This document shows positions 45,660 through 54,116 of a DNA stretch of 64,000 nucleotides, one piece after another (the stretch's first letter is position 1; the number at the start of each line of letters is the position of its first letter). The stretch is from assembly GCF_001270265.1 (NCBI RefSeq), contig NZ_LGAP01000002.1:186001-250000 (forward strand). The letters are read 5' to 3'. Under the pieces are notes generated by a model, which ran no database searches, was not told the origin of the DNA, and saw only the letters and a list, made by a program, of their open reading frames with translations. The stretch comes from Ensifer adhaerens. GTDB lineage: Bacteria; Pseudomonadota; Alphaproteobacteria; Rhizobiales; Rhizobiaceae. Both the position numbers and the translations under genes were made by a program.

Positions 45660-45982
45660 TGATCCATCCTTTTGAGCAAATCTTCGAGGTCGTCGAAGCG
45701 GTTGTGCCAGAACCCGGTCATCTGGTTTGCCCAGCCGACCAGCGGGTCAAGCGCGCCGAGCTGCGCGCTATAGTGCGTCAGGCGACCTTGGTGCCGATCT
45801 TGCACCAGGCCGGCGCGCTTCAGGACGCCGAGATGTTTGGAAACCGCCGGCTGCGAGATCCCGGCATGCGCCGTCAGCGCCCCGACCGTCTGGTCGCCGT
45901 CGCGGCATAGCCGCTCGAAGATCGCCCGTCGCGTCGGATCGGCAAGCGTTTTGAACAGAATCTCGTGGGGCTGCGGTGTCAC
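45656..45982 (-). CDS. ArsR-family regulator
   Basis: A 108-residue winged-helix regulator: LADPTRRAIFERLCRDGDQT, then ISQPAVSKHLGVLKRAGLV as the recognition helix. The usual metal-binding cysteines are not evident, so it may respond to a non-metal ligand. The start is GTG. It heads the operon with the SRPBCC, small membrane and DUF1801 genes and probably regulates it. Confidence 0.88.
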   Translation of the reverse strand: MTPQPHEILFKTLADPTRRAIFERLCRDGDQTVGALTAHAGISQPAVSKHLGVLKRAGLVQDRHQGRLTHYSAQLGALDPLVGWANQMTGFWHNRFDDLEDLLKRMDQ

Positions 45983-46177
45983 AATTCAATAACTCGTTGG
46001 CTATGGGTTAGATCAATAACCGCCGAGCTATATGTAAGTCAAGCCCAGCTAAGCGATCAACGCTGCGCCGGAGATAATCGTCAAATGGTCGGAAGCATCG
46101 AACCCGACCCGTCGTTAAGACTGACGGCAATCGTTTGCCCAGGTCATGGCGATCGATACGGATGAACGCAAGTGTCC

Positions 46178-46582
46178 TCAGCTCCTGCCATCGGTAAACT
46201 GCACCAGATCCCAAAGGTTGCCGTAGAGATCCCTAAAGACCGCGACGATACCGTAGGACGCTTCCTTGGGTTCCCGGGCGAATTCAACGCCTCGCTTCAC
46301 CAGATTGTTGTAGTCGCGCCAAAAGTCGTCCGTGCGCAGGAAGAGAAAGACCCGTCCACCCGCCTGGTCGCCGACGTAGTTTTGCTGATGAGCAGTAGAG
46401 GCGCGTGCGAGAAGCAAGGAGGTATTGCCGTCGCCCACAGGTTTGACGACGACCCAGCGCTTGTCCTGCTCAGGTTGATAGGTGTCCTCGACCAGAGCGA
46501 AATCCAGCTTGTTTACATAGAAATCAATCGCCTCGTCATAGTCCCGGACGACAATTGCGATTAGTGCGAGCGCCTGGTTCAT
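46178..46582 (-). CDS. VOC (glyoxalase/bleomycin-resistance fold) protein
   Basis: A 134-residue protein of the vicinal-oxygen-chelate fold: IAIVVRDYDEAIDFYVNKL and the C-terminal AVFRDLYGNLWDLVQF are typical. Substrate is unknown. ATG 46582 gives a domain-sized product; the longer frame adds unrelated sequence. It is divergent from a streptomycin phosphotransferase-like gene, about 220 bases away, so a shared resistance role is possible but unproven. Confidence 0.85.
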   Translation of the reverse strand: MNQALALIAIVVRDYDEAIDFYVNKLDFALVEDTYQPEQDKRWVVVKPVGDGNTSLLLARASTAHQQNYVGDQAGGRVFLFLRTDDFWRDYNNLVKRGVEFAREPKEASYGIVAVFRDLYGNLWDLVQFTDGRS

Positions 46583-46805
46583 CTCTGCCCTTCGTTTTCT
46601 TACGGGAGTGCAGCTCCGCTGCCAAACATCTGTCTGCGGGGCCGACCGGCAAATAAGTTCGCGATATCGGCGCCCAAAGCAATGACCCATCAGGTAATTG
46701 GGATCCGCCGACACGTTATCCTGGCCAAGTTGCATACCGCAATTTGCAATTGTTGTTTGCGACACCCAGTTAAAGCAGCAGTTTCGAAACCCGGGAGCCG
46801 TCGTT

Positions 46806-47609
46806 GTGGATTGGGCACAGGCATTACTCAAACCTTCACCCTCCGACTGGATCCCCGTCATCAGGGGAGAGTCGGGGGATCTCGTCTACCGACGCGGCGA
46901 CGGGCGAGCTTACGCCAAAGCGGCGGCGACAGAACGTTCCGCGGACCTTGTCGGGGAGCGCGACCGGCTCTTGTGGCTGCGCGACAAAGGTGTTTTGACC
47001 CCTGAGGTTATCGATTGGCGCATTGCCGACGAAGGTGCCTGCCTGATCATTTCTGCAATCGAAGGCATCCCGGCAGTCGATCTTTCGGCTGCCGACCTGC
47101 TTGGTGCCTGGCCCTCCATGGCGCAGCAGCTCGGTGCTCTCCATGCGCTGGATGCTGGCGGGTGCCCATTCGATCGCGGCCTGGCGCAGATGTTTGCGCG
47201 CGCCGCGGACGTGGTTACCCGGGATGCCGTCAATCCCGATTTCCTCTCGGTCGATGATCAGGAGACGCCCGCGCGCGAGCTGCTGGCGCGCGTGGAGCGC
47301 GAACTCGTGGTTCGCCTCGAGCAGGAAACAAGGGACCAGGTCGTTTGTCACGGTGACCCGTGCATGCCGAACTTCATGGTCGACCCTCGAACTCTTCGCT
47401 GCACCGGCGTGATCGATCTCGGTCGCCTCGGAACGGCGGACCGCTACGCCGATCTGGCGCTGATGACCGCCAACGCCCGTGAAAGCTGGGCGAGGCCGAA
47501 TCAGGAACAGCGGGCCTCTGAAATCCTGTTCGAAACATTGGGGATTGCGGCACCCGATCGCGCGCGTCTTGATTTCTACTTGCGTCTCGATCCACTGACA
47601 TGGGGATGA
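46806..47609 (+). CDS. aph(3''): Aminoglycoside 3''-phosphotransferase, StrA-like
   Basis: A 267-residue kinase of the same length as StrA/APH(3'')-Ib. It shares RGESGDLVYRRGDGRAYAK, GACLIISAIEGIPA, LGAWPSMAQQLGALH, the catalytic VCHGDPCMPNFMVD, DLGRLGTADRYADLAL and a final LRLDPLTWG. The family phosphorylates streptomycin at the 3'' position. GTG 46806 is chosen for its GGGAG site and matching length. Sequence differences from StrA are spread along the protein, so it is a distinct relative and not a recent clinical copy. No transposon is seen next to it. Confidence 0.9.
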   Translation: MDWAQALLKPSPSDWIPVIRGESGDLVYRRGDGRAYAKAAATERSADLVGERDRLLWLRDKGVLTPEVIDWRIADEGACLIISAIEGIPAVDLSAADLLGAWPSMAQQLGALHALDAGGCPFDRGLAQMFARAADVVTRDAVNPDFLSVDDQETPARELLARVERELVVRLEQETRDQVVCHGDPCMPNFMVDPRTLRCTGVIDLGRLGTADRYADLALMTANARESWARPNQEQRASEILFETLGIAAPDRARLDFYLRLDPLTWG

Positions 47610-47800
47610 TGGAGCCATCTTCGGCTGGACGCTGCTACCATGAACCTGGTGGCCGGCTTGCCGCTATGATGTCCTCGTCGCTGTCCGACCGCATAAATCC
47701 GTAAATCGGATCCGATCGAAGGGCAAAATTTGCAGCATGGATAGGGTGCCACATCGTCCTTAGCCCGTCATATTTGCCGCGCGGCGCTGTAGCGGCAGGT

Positions 47801-47828
47801 CACGGGCACCACTGGCGTGGTGCCCGTG
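47801..47828. terminator. Perfect 12-bp stem-loop
   Basis: CACGGGCACCAC-TGGC-GTGGTGCCCGTG lies between the aph(3'')-like gene and the convergent DUF1127 gene. It is a probable shared terminator. No T run is seen. The rest of this 278-base gap holds nothing else. Confidence 0.6.
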
Positions 47829-47887
47829 CTGCGACGGCGGCTTCACTACCGCTTTGCCCTGACGGGCCTGGCGGTTGCGTTACCTCC

Positions 47888-48148
47888 TCAGTTGATCCGA
47901 ACGGCCGGAGCCCACCGAGGCGATGCCCATGCCGAGATCCAGGGATCGTCGGGCGGTTCGTCGGTTTCGGGAAGCCCGATATCGCGACGCATCCGGTTGG
48001 AGAGACCGGTCGTCTGGTTGATCAGCCGGCGCTGCCGCCAGGCTGCCCGAACGAGGCCGATGGTCGTTCTCCAGATGCCGAACGTACGGCACAGTTCGTC
48101 GAGGGCTGCCGGCAGAGTGCCGGCGACCGGAAATGATGTTTCACGCAT
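47888..48148 (-). CDS. DUF1127 family small protein
   Basis: An 86-residue protein with the DUF1127 core LINQTTGLSNRMRRDIGLPE. Arg-rich DUF1127 proteins occur in many copies in rhizobia, and some are involved in RNA or phosphate regulation. ATG 48148 was chosen over a longer frame lacking similarity. Confidence 0.8.
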   Translation of the reverse strand: MRETSFPVAGTLPAALDELCRTFGIWRTTIGLVRAAWRQRRLINQTTGLSNRMRRDIGLPETDEPPDDPWISAWASPRWAPAVRIN

Positions 48149-48277
48149 GTGTTCATCCCGACGCTGCGACGCGATCGGGTCCTCTAAATGTTGATTTGGG
48201 CTTGGACGCAAATGTGCGCGCCGCGGGCCGGTAACGTTAGGTCAATTGGGAAATGCCGAACCGTTGACGGTCAGCGT

Positions 48278-48382
48278 TTAGGCGCTTTGTGAACCCGATG
48301 GGTCAAAGCAGGATGCTCGATGCATCCCGAGCACAGCAACGAATCCACCAGAGGTGCGCATGTTCAAGAGAGTATATGTCAT
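48278..48382 (-). CDS. Possible 34-residue protein
   Basis: A short frame starting MTYTLLNMRTSGGFVAVLGM is preceded by GGAGGAGG six bases before the ATG, one of the best ribosome sites in this window. Two hairpins lie 70-125 bases upstream in the leader. No family is recognised; translation should be tested. Confidence 0.45.
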   Translation of the reverse strand: MTYTLLNMRTSGGFVAVLGMHRASCFDPSGSQSA

Positions 48383-48449
48383 CTCACGCCTCCTCCAATG
48401 TGGGTTGCCGACAATATAACGTCGCATGGGAATGTTCTTTCCGCAAGAC

Positions 48450-48507
48450 GCAATTTCGAATTGCAATGATCGGCGAGAATACTGTTGCTCTATGGCAACA
48501 GTATTCT
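48450..48507. promoter_or_regulatory. Tandem perfect hairpins
   Basis: The first, GCAATT-TCG-AATTGC, is at 48450-48464. The second has 13-base perfect arms (AGAATACTGTTGC and its complement) with a 6-base loop at 48476-48507. Neither is followed by a T run. They lie upstream of the 34-residue frame on the minus strand and may regulate it. Confidence 0.45.
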
Positions 48508-48557
48508 GTGGCCACCATGCCAATATGCTTATGCGCGTGAGCCTCTATGAAGAGACA

Positions 48558-48773
48558 TTACCAGTTTCCAGGGTCGGCGGTGTGGTCGACACTGGCGAAC
48601 TCGTCTGCCTTTTCCCGATCCAGCGTGAGGGTGGTGGTGGTCTTCGCCTCATCGGTGACCGAATAACGTAATGGCGGCGGTCGCCTGGTCAGTTCCTCAT
48701 ACATGAGCAAAGCGGCCTCCTCGGCGGTATCGGCCTCGATTTCTTCGGTAACGGTGACGGTGTACTTGTGCAT
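48558..48773 (-). CDS. Small hypothetical protein
   Basis: A 71-residue acidic protein (MHKYTVTVTEEIEADTAEEA, then LMYEELTRRPPPLRYSVTDE). The alternating strand/helix pattern and normal codon use suggest a real gene. AAGG precedes the ATG. Function is unknown. Confidence 0.6.
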   Translation of the reverse strand: MHKYTVTVTEEIEADTAEEAALLMYEELTRRPPPLRYSVTDEAKTTTTLTLDREKADEFASVDHTADPGNW

Positions 48774-49240
48774 AGCCTTAGACCCGGTCCGTGCTGGTTT
48801 TGACGCCTTGCGATGGACAGCGATTGTAGTGTTTCCGTCCGCGCCCGCATACCCATTCCTACGCGTCCGGTACCGGATCGGTTCGTGCGTGAGGTCGCGA
48901 TGGAAGCTGCTCGTTGAGAGTTGCAGAACGCAGAGCAGAATTCAAACAAGAAGCCTGACAGCTGTCAGGCTTCTAAGCTCTCAAGTTCAAGGATCGGGCC
49001 GCCTTGCGTTCAGAGGCAAAGTGACCGCACCAGTCACTGGCTGCAACGACCGGCCATAGCCCACGCGCATCAGGCTCAGAGGCCGGCGTCGGCTGCGACA
49101 GTCGCGCTGTCGGCTACGAATGCGCAGATGTTGCAACGGCAATGAGATCTGGCGAAACCCGGGGGGCCATCTCGTCAGCAAGCTTCGAAGCCGGCGATCG
49201 CGGCAAAATTAATCAGCGGTTTCCCGTGCCGGTTTGCGGG
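48774..49240. other. Intergenic region with a 26-bp palindrome
   Basis: No coding frame with similarity is seen. The feature of note is the palindrome at 48949-48974, listed separately. Confidence 0.5.
48949..48974. repeat. Perfect 26-bp palindrome with parS-like core
   Basis: Two 13-base arms (AGAAGCCTGACAG and complement) meet without a loop. The central TGACAGCTGTCA is identical to the main parS-type sites, but the outer GTT/AAC is CCT/AGG, so it fails the parS consensus. It could be a regulator operator or a diverged partition site. Confidence 0.5.
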
Positions 49241-50107
49241 TCAGCCACCACGTCGCGGATGCGCGCCGCAGCAATGTTTGAACTTGATGCCGGAGCCGCA
49301 AGGGCAAGGGTCATTGCTACGCCGTTGCAGTCGGCCGATCAGCGGCAACATGATTGCGGATGGCAGCCACGCGGCCGCGAACGCCGCCAGTTTCGCGGAA
49401 AGGCCCGGCACGACGAGACGTCGCCCCGACTTGAACCCGCGCCAAGCGCGCTCGGCGACGTAGTCCGCGTCGAGCCTCGGCAAGACCTTGAAAAGCGGCA
49501 CGCGGTCGGCACCCGATCGCTGAAGGAAGTCAGTCGATACCGGGCCGGGAGCAACGCATGTCACGGTGACGCCGGTGCGGCGCAGCTCTTGGTGAAGGGC
49601 TTCCGAAAATGACCGCACGAAACTTTTGCTGGCGTAGTACAGCGCCATGTTGGGGCCCGGCATGAAGCCGGCAATGGAGCCAAGGTTGAGCACGCCACCG
49701 CGGCCACGCGCGACCATCTCCGGCAGGAAATGGAGGGACAAGTCAGTGAGGGCGCGTATGTTGAGGTCGATGATCCCCAGCTGATCCGGGATGGGGAGCG
49801 TTGTTGCCGCACCCCGCAAACCATAGCCGGCGCTGTTGACCAGGACGTCGCAGCACAGGTTGTTTGCCGTTAGAAAGTCCGCCAGACGCGATGACGCGTC
49901 GGGCGAGAACAGATCGAGCTCGAGCATGAATGCTTCGCTGCCGGCCTCGCGAACCTCGTTTGCCGATGCCGCCAGATCGTCGTGAGATCGTGCGACCAGC
50001 ACGACCGGCCGTTTTTCTCGGGCCGCAACTTTGGCGATTGCCCTGCCGATACCGCGTGAGGCGCCGGCGACCACGACGGCCGGTCGGATTTCGGACTGTG
50101 CCATCAT
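49241..50107 (-). CDS. SDR with C-terminal SEC-C zinc motif
   Basis: A 288-residue protein. Residues about 10-255 form a short-chain dehydrogenase: AGASRGIGRAIAK, VNSAGYGL, and the YYASKSF catalytic segment. The last 25 residues are a SEC-C motif (NDPCPCGSGIKFKHCCG) with four zinc-binding Cys/His positions, as at the end of SecA. The join is in frame without a stop. SEC-C motifs mediate metal-dependent protein contacts. It overlaps the acyltransferase gene by four bases. Confidence 0.85.
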   Translation of the reverse strand: MMAQSEIRPAVVVAGASRGIGRAIAKVAAREKRPVVLVARSHDDLAASANEVREAGSEAFMLELDLFSPDASSRLADFLTANNLCCDVLVNSAGYGLRGAATTLPIPDQLGIIDLNIRALTDLSLHFLPEMVARGRGGVLNLGSIAGFMPGPNMALYYASKSFVRSFSEALHQELRRTGVTVTCVAPGPVSTDFLQRSGADRVPLFKVLPRLDADYVAERAWRGFKSGRRLVVPGLSAKLAAFAAAWLPSAIMLPLIGRLQRRSNDPCPCGSGIKFKHCCGAHPRRGG

Positions 50108-50892
50108 TTGGTCTTCCGCGACAACGGGGGCGCCTGAACGGTTTCGCCTTGAGCAAGGTTCAATACTTCGTCGGCGACGTCACCGTTCAGGATCGCTTCG
50201 AAGCGCTCCAGCGCGCGCGCGACATTGGCTCCATCCATGACCCGGTGGTCGTAATGGATGCGGACGGTAACCGAACCGCTCTCGGAAATTGGGCCGTAAT
50301 TGAGGAGTGTGGTCAGAGGTGTCAGTGGGTTAAGCGACTCTGCTCCGAGGCCCGAGTAGACAGACAGCTGGAAGGTGCCGAAATAGTGCGCCCGCCGTGA
50401 CCCCAGATTGAGCCCAAGCCACATGAGCAGCCAACGGATTGGCCCCGGCAAACGGGCAACCTTCAGGGCGCGTCGAAACTCCTTGATCTCCATCACCGGA
50501 CGCGATCGCGCCGCATCGATCAGGGCGGCCAGTTCCGGGATCGGGCGGCGCTCCGGACACTTGATCTTGCTCAACAGGACCGCCCGCTCACCGTCATGCT
50601 CGCGCTCGTGGGCGATGGACGCCACGCTTTCCGGATATTCATAGAGCTGGGGTCTGGGAAGTTTGACGTATGCGCGCCGGAGCTCGGGCGTCTCCCGGCA
50701 AAGAAGCGCGTATCCCTTCAGGAACAGCACGGTCCAGGAAGGCCTGCTGGTTTGGGCGATTCTGGCTTTTTGCAGTGGGTCGAGGTTCATCTGCCGCTGA
50801 ACGGTAACGCGCGGCACCCCGATCGAAAACCGCATCAGATCGCAGACAAGGCGCCGCGGCGCCGAAAGCTTGATGGCTCGGCCTCGCATCAT
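50104..50892 (-). CDS. E2-like acyltransferase without lipoyl domain
   Basis: A 262-residue protein matching only the catalytic domain of 2-oxoacid dehydrogenase acyltransferases; the active-site motif HYDHRVMDGANVARAL is clear. Lipoyl and subunit-binding domains are absent. It probably transfers an acyl group from CoA to an unknown acceptor. AAGG precedes ATG 50892. It is the middle gene of a three-gene operon with a methyltransferase-like membrane protein and the SDR/SEC-C protein. Confidence 0.82.
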   Translation of the reverse strand: MMRGRAIKLSAPRRLVCDLMRFSIGVPRVTVQRQMNLDPLQKARIAQTSRPSWTVLFLKGYALLCRETPELRRAYVKLPRPQLYEYPESVASIAHEREHDGERAVLLSKIKCPERRPIPELAALIDAARSRPVMEIKEFRRALKVARLPGPIRWLLMWLGLNLGSRRAHYFGTFQLSVYSGLGAESLNPLTPLTTLLNYGPISESGSVTVRIHYDHRVMDGANVARALERFEAILNGDVADEVLNLAQGETVQAPPLSRKTK

Positions 50893-50899
50893 GCCACCT

Positions 50900-51481
50900 T
50901 CAATAGAGATAAGGGACGATTCGCTTGGTCCTCTGCATGTAGTCGCGGTATTCAGGACCGAAAATCTCCAGCATCATACGCTCCTCCTTGTCCACCCTTA
51001 GAAAAAAAAGCACTGCGAACCCGACCAGGCCCGCTAGCCCCGCCACCCAATTGGACAGCAGCAAGGCTTGGCCGAGGCCCATCAGCATGAACGACGTGTA
51101 CATCGGGTGGCGAACAAAGGCGTATGGCCCGCGGGAGATCAACTCGTGTTTGTCGCGAATCTCCAGCGTGATGGACCAGTTTCGACCAAGCTCCTTATGA
51201 GTCCGACGAAAGATCCACAGGGCAGCAAGGAAAATGACCGCCCCGAGTGCGAGGACCCACGGACGGGCGGGATAGTCGGCCGCACGCGGAATGCCGGTGG
51301 CCACGTAAAAACACGGAACGATCGCAAGGCCCAAAAGCCCGGACGCAAGCCCGAACATGTCCACAGGCGAGCGGCGGTTGCTGACGACGCGAACGCGCTT
51401 GGCGCGGCGGTCGAACGGGACGCGAATAAAGTACCAGGCGATGATGCCGATCACCCACACGATTTTGCCCAGAGCGGCCAT
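50900..51481 (-). CDS. ICMT/PEMT-like membrane methyltransferase
   Basis: A protein of about 193 residues with four to five membrane helices. The C-terminal signature HELISRGPYAFVRHPMYTS, then RVDKEERMMLEIFGPEYRDY, is that of isoprenylcysteine carboxyl methyltransferase and phospholipid methyltransferase relatives, which use S-adenosylmethionine. Two starts are possible (GTG 51493, ATG 51481). Seven bases separate it from the acyltransferase gene, so it is the first gene of the operon. Confidence 0.82.
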   Translation of the reverse strand: MAALGKIVWVIGIIAWYFIRVPFDRRAKRVRVVSNRRSPVDMFGLASGLLGLAIVPCFYVATGIPRAADYPARPWVLALGAVIFLAALWIFRRTHKELGRNWSITLEIRDKHELISRGPYAFVRHPMYTSFMLMGLGQALLLSNWVAGLAGLVGFAVLFFLRVDKEERMMLEIFGPEYRDYMQRTKRIVPYLY

Positions 51482-51559
51482 CGATACGCTCACTTCAAAT
51501 CACCGAAGCCTTTCTGCGATCTACGATCGATTGGACACAAAATTCTGGACTGATCGCCG

Positions 51560-52144
51560 TTAGCCCGCATTCATCTGCCGAAGCTTGGTAACGAATTGTT
51601 GCGGTCTAAGCCAGATGCTGGGCGTCTTATATCCCATGGAGCGCGCGATGTCCGCCACGAACGCATTGCAGTTGTAGACCGAAGCCTGCCAGAAGCGCGA
51701 TTTCGCCTTAAGCTGTCTGATATAGGCGACAGTCTTGGTGTACTCTGCCTCGGTCAGCATGACGCGCCAGCTTGCCGACCTGTACTCCTCCTCGAGATCG
51801 CCGTCGCTCGCTCCCGTTTCGGCAGGAACCGGCAAAAAATGCCCGAGGACATAGGGGGTGGCGCTGGTCGTCGCCGGTGCAAGCCCCGCCACCTCGGGAT
51901 TGATCATGCCTCCGGCCTTGTTCGTACGCCCGAAAATGACGTAGGTGTGGCCGTAACTCAGGGCATAACGGGATCGGAATTCGATGAAGTAACCGCTTTC
52001 CCTGGCTACATCTGCGCTTATCGCAGGTGCGCCGCTGCTGCTGGAGACAAAACGCGGTTGGGGCTTCTGATCTTCTGATTGGCAGGCAGCCGCCGCAAAC
52101 GCCAGCATCACCACTAGCGTTAGTCGGCCTCTCATAAGCGGCAT
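51560..52144 (-). CDS. Lipoprotein with cysteine-containing enzyme-like domain
   Basis: A protein of about 194 residues with a lipoprotein signal (AFAAAACQ). The mature part has YGHTYVIFG and YNCNAFVADIARSMG, which recall the His and Cys blocks of permuted papain-fold (NlpC/P60-like) proteins. This is a resemblance only. It is probably anchored in the envelope. The start is uncertain (ATG 52144, GTG 52147, ATG 52135). Confidence 0.65.
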   Translation of the reverse strand: MPLMRGRLTLVVMLAFAAAACQSEDQKPQPRFVSSSSGAPAISADVARESGYFIEFRSRYALSYGHTYVIFGRTNKAGGMINPEVAGLAPATTSATPYVLGHFLPVPAETGASDGDLEEEYRSASWRVMLTEAEYTKTVAYIRQLKAKSRFWQASVYNCNAFVADIARSMGYKTPSIWLRPQQFVTKLRQMNAG

Positions 52145-52270
52145 CACTGTGAGCTATCTCCTGAACTCCGATGATCGCAGTCCGGCAAGGCTGACAGCTT
52201 CAATGCCGGTCCAGCCGGTTGGGATGGTGTGGGAAGAGCACTGGCCCTCCCCACACATCAGATGTTCAAA

Positions 52271-52408
52271 TTATTTGTAGACAGGCGCAGGTTCAGCCGT
52301 CTCCACTGCAGGCGGCGGTGCTTTGCCTTTGCCTTTGCCAATAGTATCGCAGCCGCTCAGGCTGACGACGGAAAGCAAGGTAGCGATCACGATTAGATTT
52401 CTGCTCAT
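52271..52408 (-). CDS. 45-residue lipoprotein
   Basis: A complete short gene encoding a signal peptide with lipobox (SVVSLSGCD) and a Lys/Gly-then-Pro-rich tail. AGGA lies seven bases before the ATG. It sits between two other envelope-protein genes. It is similar in design to entericidin-like and other tiny lipoproteins; function unknown. Confidence 0.65.
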   Translation of the reverse strand: MSRNLIVIATLLSVVSLSGCDTIGKGKGKAPPPAVETAEPAPVYK

Positions 52409-52532
52409 CAAGACGTCCTCTCCTCATCATGGAATAGGTTTATCGAAGGCAACGCTTATATTAATAGGGCGTTCGACGCGGACGCCTAGTGCAAAAAGAA
52501 CACATTTTGTGCCGTTGAACATAAAAGCGCGA

Positions 52533-53123
52533 TCAAATCACGAAAACCTTCGTTCCGACCGGGGTGCGGTTGTACAGATCGACGATATCCTCGTTGGTCA
52601 ATCGGACGCATCCGCTCGATACTGCCTGACCTATGGTCCACGGCTCGTTTGTTCCATGCAGCCGGAACATCGTGTCCTGCCCACCGCGGTAGAGATAAAG
52701 GGCCGCTGCACCAAGAGGATTGTGCAGGCCGCCGCCGACGCCACCGGCGTATTGCCGTAAATGCGGCTTGCGCTGCATCATGTTTTCGGTTGGCCTCCAC
52801 GAGGGCCACTCGGCCTTGCGGCCGATTTTTGCTTCGCCTTTGAGCGTGCGTCCCTCTTCCCCGATGCCGATACCGTAGCGCATGGCCCGACCTCCGCCTT
52901 CAACGAGATAGAGGTAACGCTCCGACGTGTTGACGACGATCGTTCCAGCGGGTTCGCTTCCGTCATAACCCACATTCCGGCGTCGATAACGAGAAGACGG
53001 CCCTCCTCCGAGGGCAGAAAGAATGGGCTCGCCCAATCGCTGTGCTGTTGAGGTGCATCCAGATGCCGTTAAAACCAAACTGCCGAGCAGAATCGCCCGC
53101 CGGGTAACGCGGTCACTGTTCAT
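52533..53123 (-). CDS. L,D-transpeptidase (YkuD family)
   Basis: A 196-residue exported protein with a Tat/lipoprotein-like N terminus (TRRAILLGSLVLTASGC). The YkuD active site is HGTNEPWTIG followed by SSGCVRLTNEDIVDLY, with the catalytic cysteine. These enzymes make 3-3 cross-links in peptidoglycan or attach proteins to it. AGG lies five bases before ATG 53123; a GTG at 53129 is an alternative. Confidence 0.92.
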   Translation of the reverse strand: MNSDRVTRRAILLGSLVLTASGCTSTAQRLGEPILSALGGGPSSRYRRRNVGYDGSEPAGTIVVNTSERYLYLVEGGGRAMRYGIGIGEEGRTLKGEAKIGRKAEWPSWRPTENMMQRKPHLRQYAGGVGGGLHNPLGAAALYLYRGGQDTMFRLHGTNEPWTIGQAVSSGCVRLTNEDIVDLYNRTPVGTKVFVI

Positions 53124-53357
53124 ATCCACCTACTAGTAATCGGTCAGCACTGTTTCGTCTTTAACACTCAAGCGTTCACCGGCCAAGTCGCTATTCTTCA
53201 TTTTGTTGCGGAGAAAACTAGTAGTGCAGAAAGCACCAAGACCATTGCACTTCACCTTTCGCAAGTGCAGGCTGACGAAGCACGTCACAATGGATGAAAC
53301 TTCTTGCAGCTTGCGTCCGTCTCTGGTCGATTGGGCTCTCGAACAAGGATGCACAGA

Positions 53358-54113
53358 ATGGAGCTTGGCTTCGCCGGCAAAGTCGCGCTTGTAACCGGCG
53401 CAGGATCTGGAATAGGTGCTGCCGTTTCCCGTCAGCTCGGCGCCGAGGGCGCGAGGGTCGTCGTAGCGGATATCAATGCCGACGCCGCGCGTGCGGTGGC
53501 GGCCGAGATCTGTTCATCCGGCGGCAATGCTTTTTCCTTGGCGGTCGACGTTGCCAGGGCCGCGGAAGTGGAGAAGCTGGTCGAGTCCGTTGTTCAGACA
53601 CACGGGGGCCTGCATCTGGCCGTCAACAATGCTGGGATCGACGGCGTCCGAAGGGGGACGGCAGATTACCCGGTAGACGATTGGGACAAGCTGATAAGCG
53701 TCAATCTCAACGGCGTATTCTATTGCATGAAGTACGAAATTGCTGCGATGGCGGCGCAAGGGGGCGGCTCCATCGTCAACATGTCGTCCATTCTGGGGTC
53801 CGTCGGCCTGCCGACCGCATCGGCCTATACGGCAGCCAAGCACGGGATTGTCGGCCTGACGAAGGTCGCCGCAATCGAGTATGCAAAGAGGGGTGTCCGT
53901 ATCAATGCTGTCGGCCCCGGCTTGATCGAAACGCCACTGCTGTCCGAGCAGTCCGAGCTCGCCAGCAACCGCCGCCTGGAAGCGCTTCAGCCAATGGGTC
54001 GACGCGGTACACCGCAGGAAGTTGCAGCGCTCGTCTGTTTTCTCCTGTCCGAACAAGCGAGCTTTATCTCCGGTAGCTACCATCTGGTGGATGGCGCTTA
54101 TACCGCTCACTAA
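53358..54113 (+). CDS. Short-chain dehydrogenase/reductase
   Basis: A 251-residue classical SDR: TGAGSGIG, NNAGIDG, serine in VNMSSILG and YTAAKHGIVG as the catalytic Tyr-Lys. The C terminus carries YHLVDGAYTAH. AAGGA precedes ATG 53358 by eight bases; the ATG at 53349 is too close to it. Divergent from the L,D-transpeptidase gene. Substrate unknown. Confidence 0.88.
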   Translation: MELGFAGKVALVTGAGSGIGAAVSRQLGAEGARVVVADINADAARAVAAEICSSGGNAFSLAVDVARAAEVEKLVESVVQTHGGLHLAVNNAGIDGVRRGTADYPVDDWDKLISVNLNGVFYCMKYEIAAMAAQGGGSIVNMSSILGSVGLPTASAYTAAKHGIVGLTKVAAIEYAKRGVRINAVGPGLIETPLLSEQSELASNRRLEALQPMGRRGTPQEVAALVCFLLSEQASFISGSYHLVDGAYTAH

Positions 54114-54116
54114 AGT

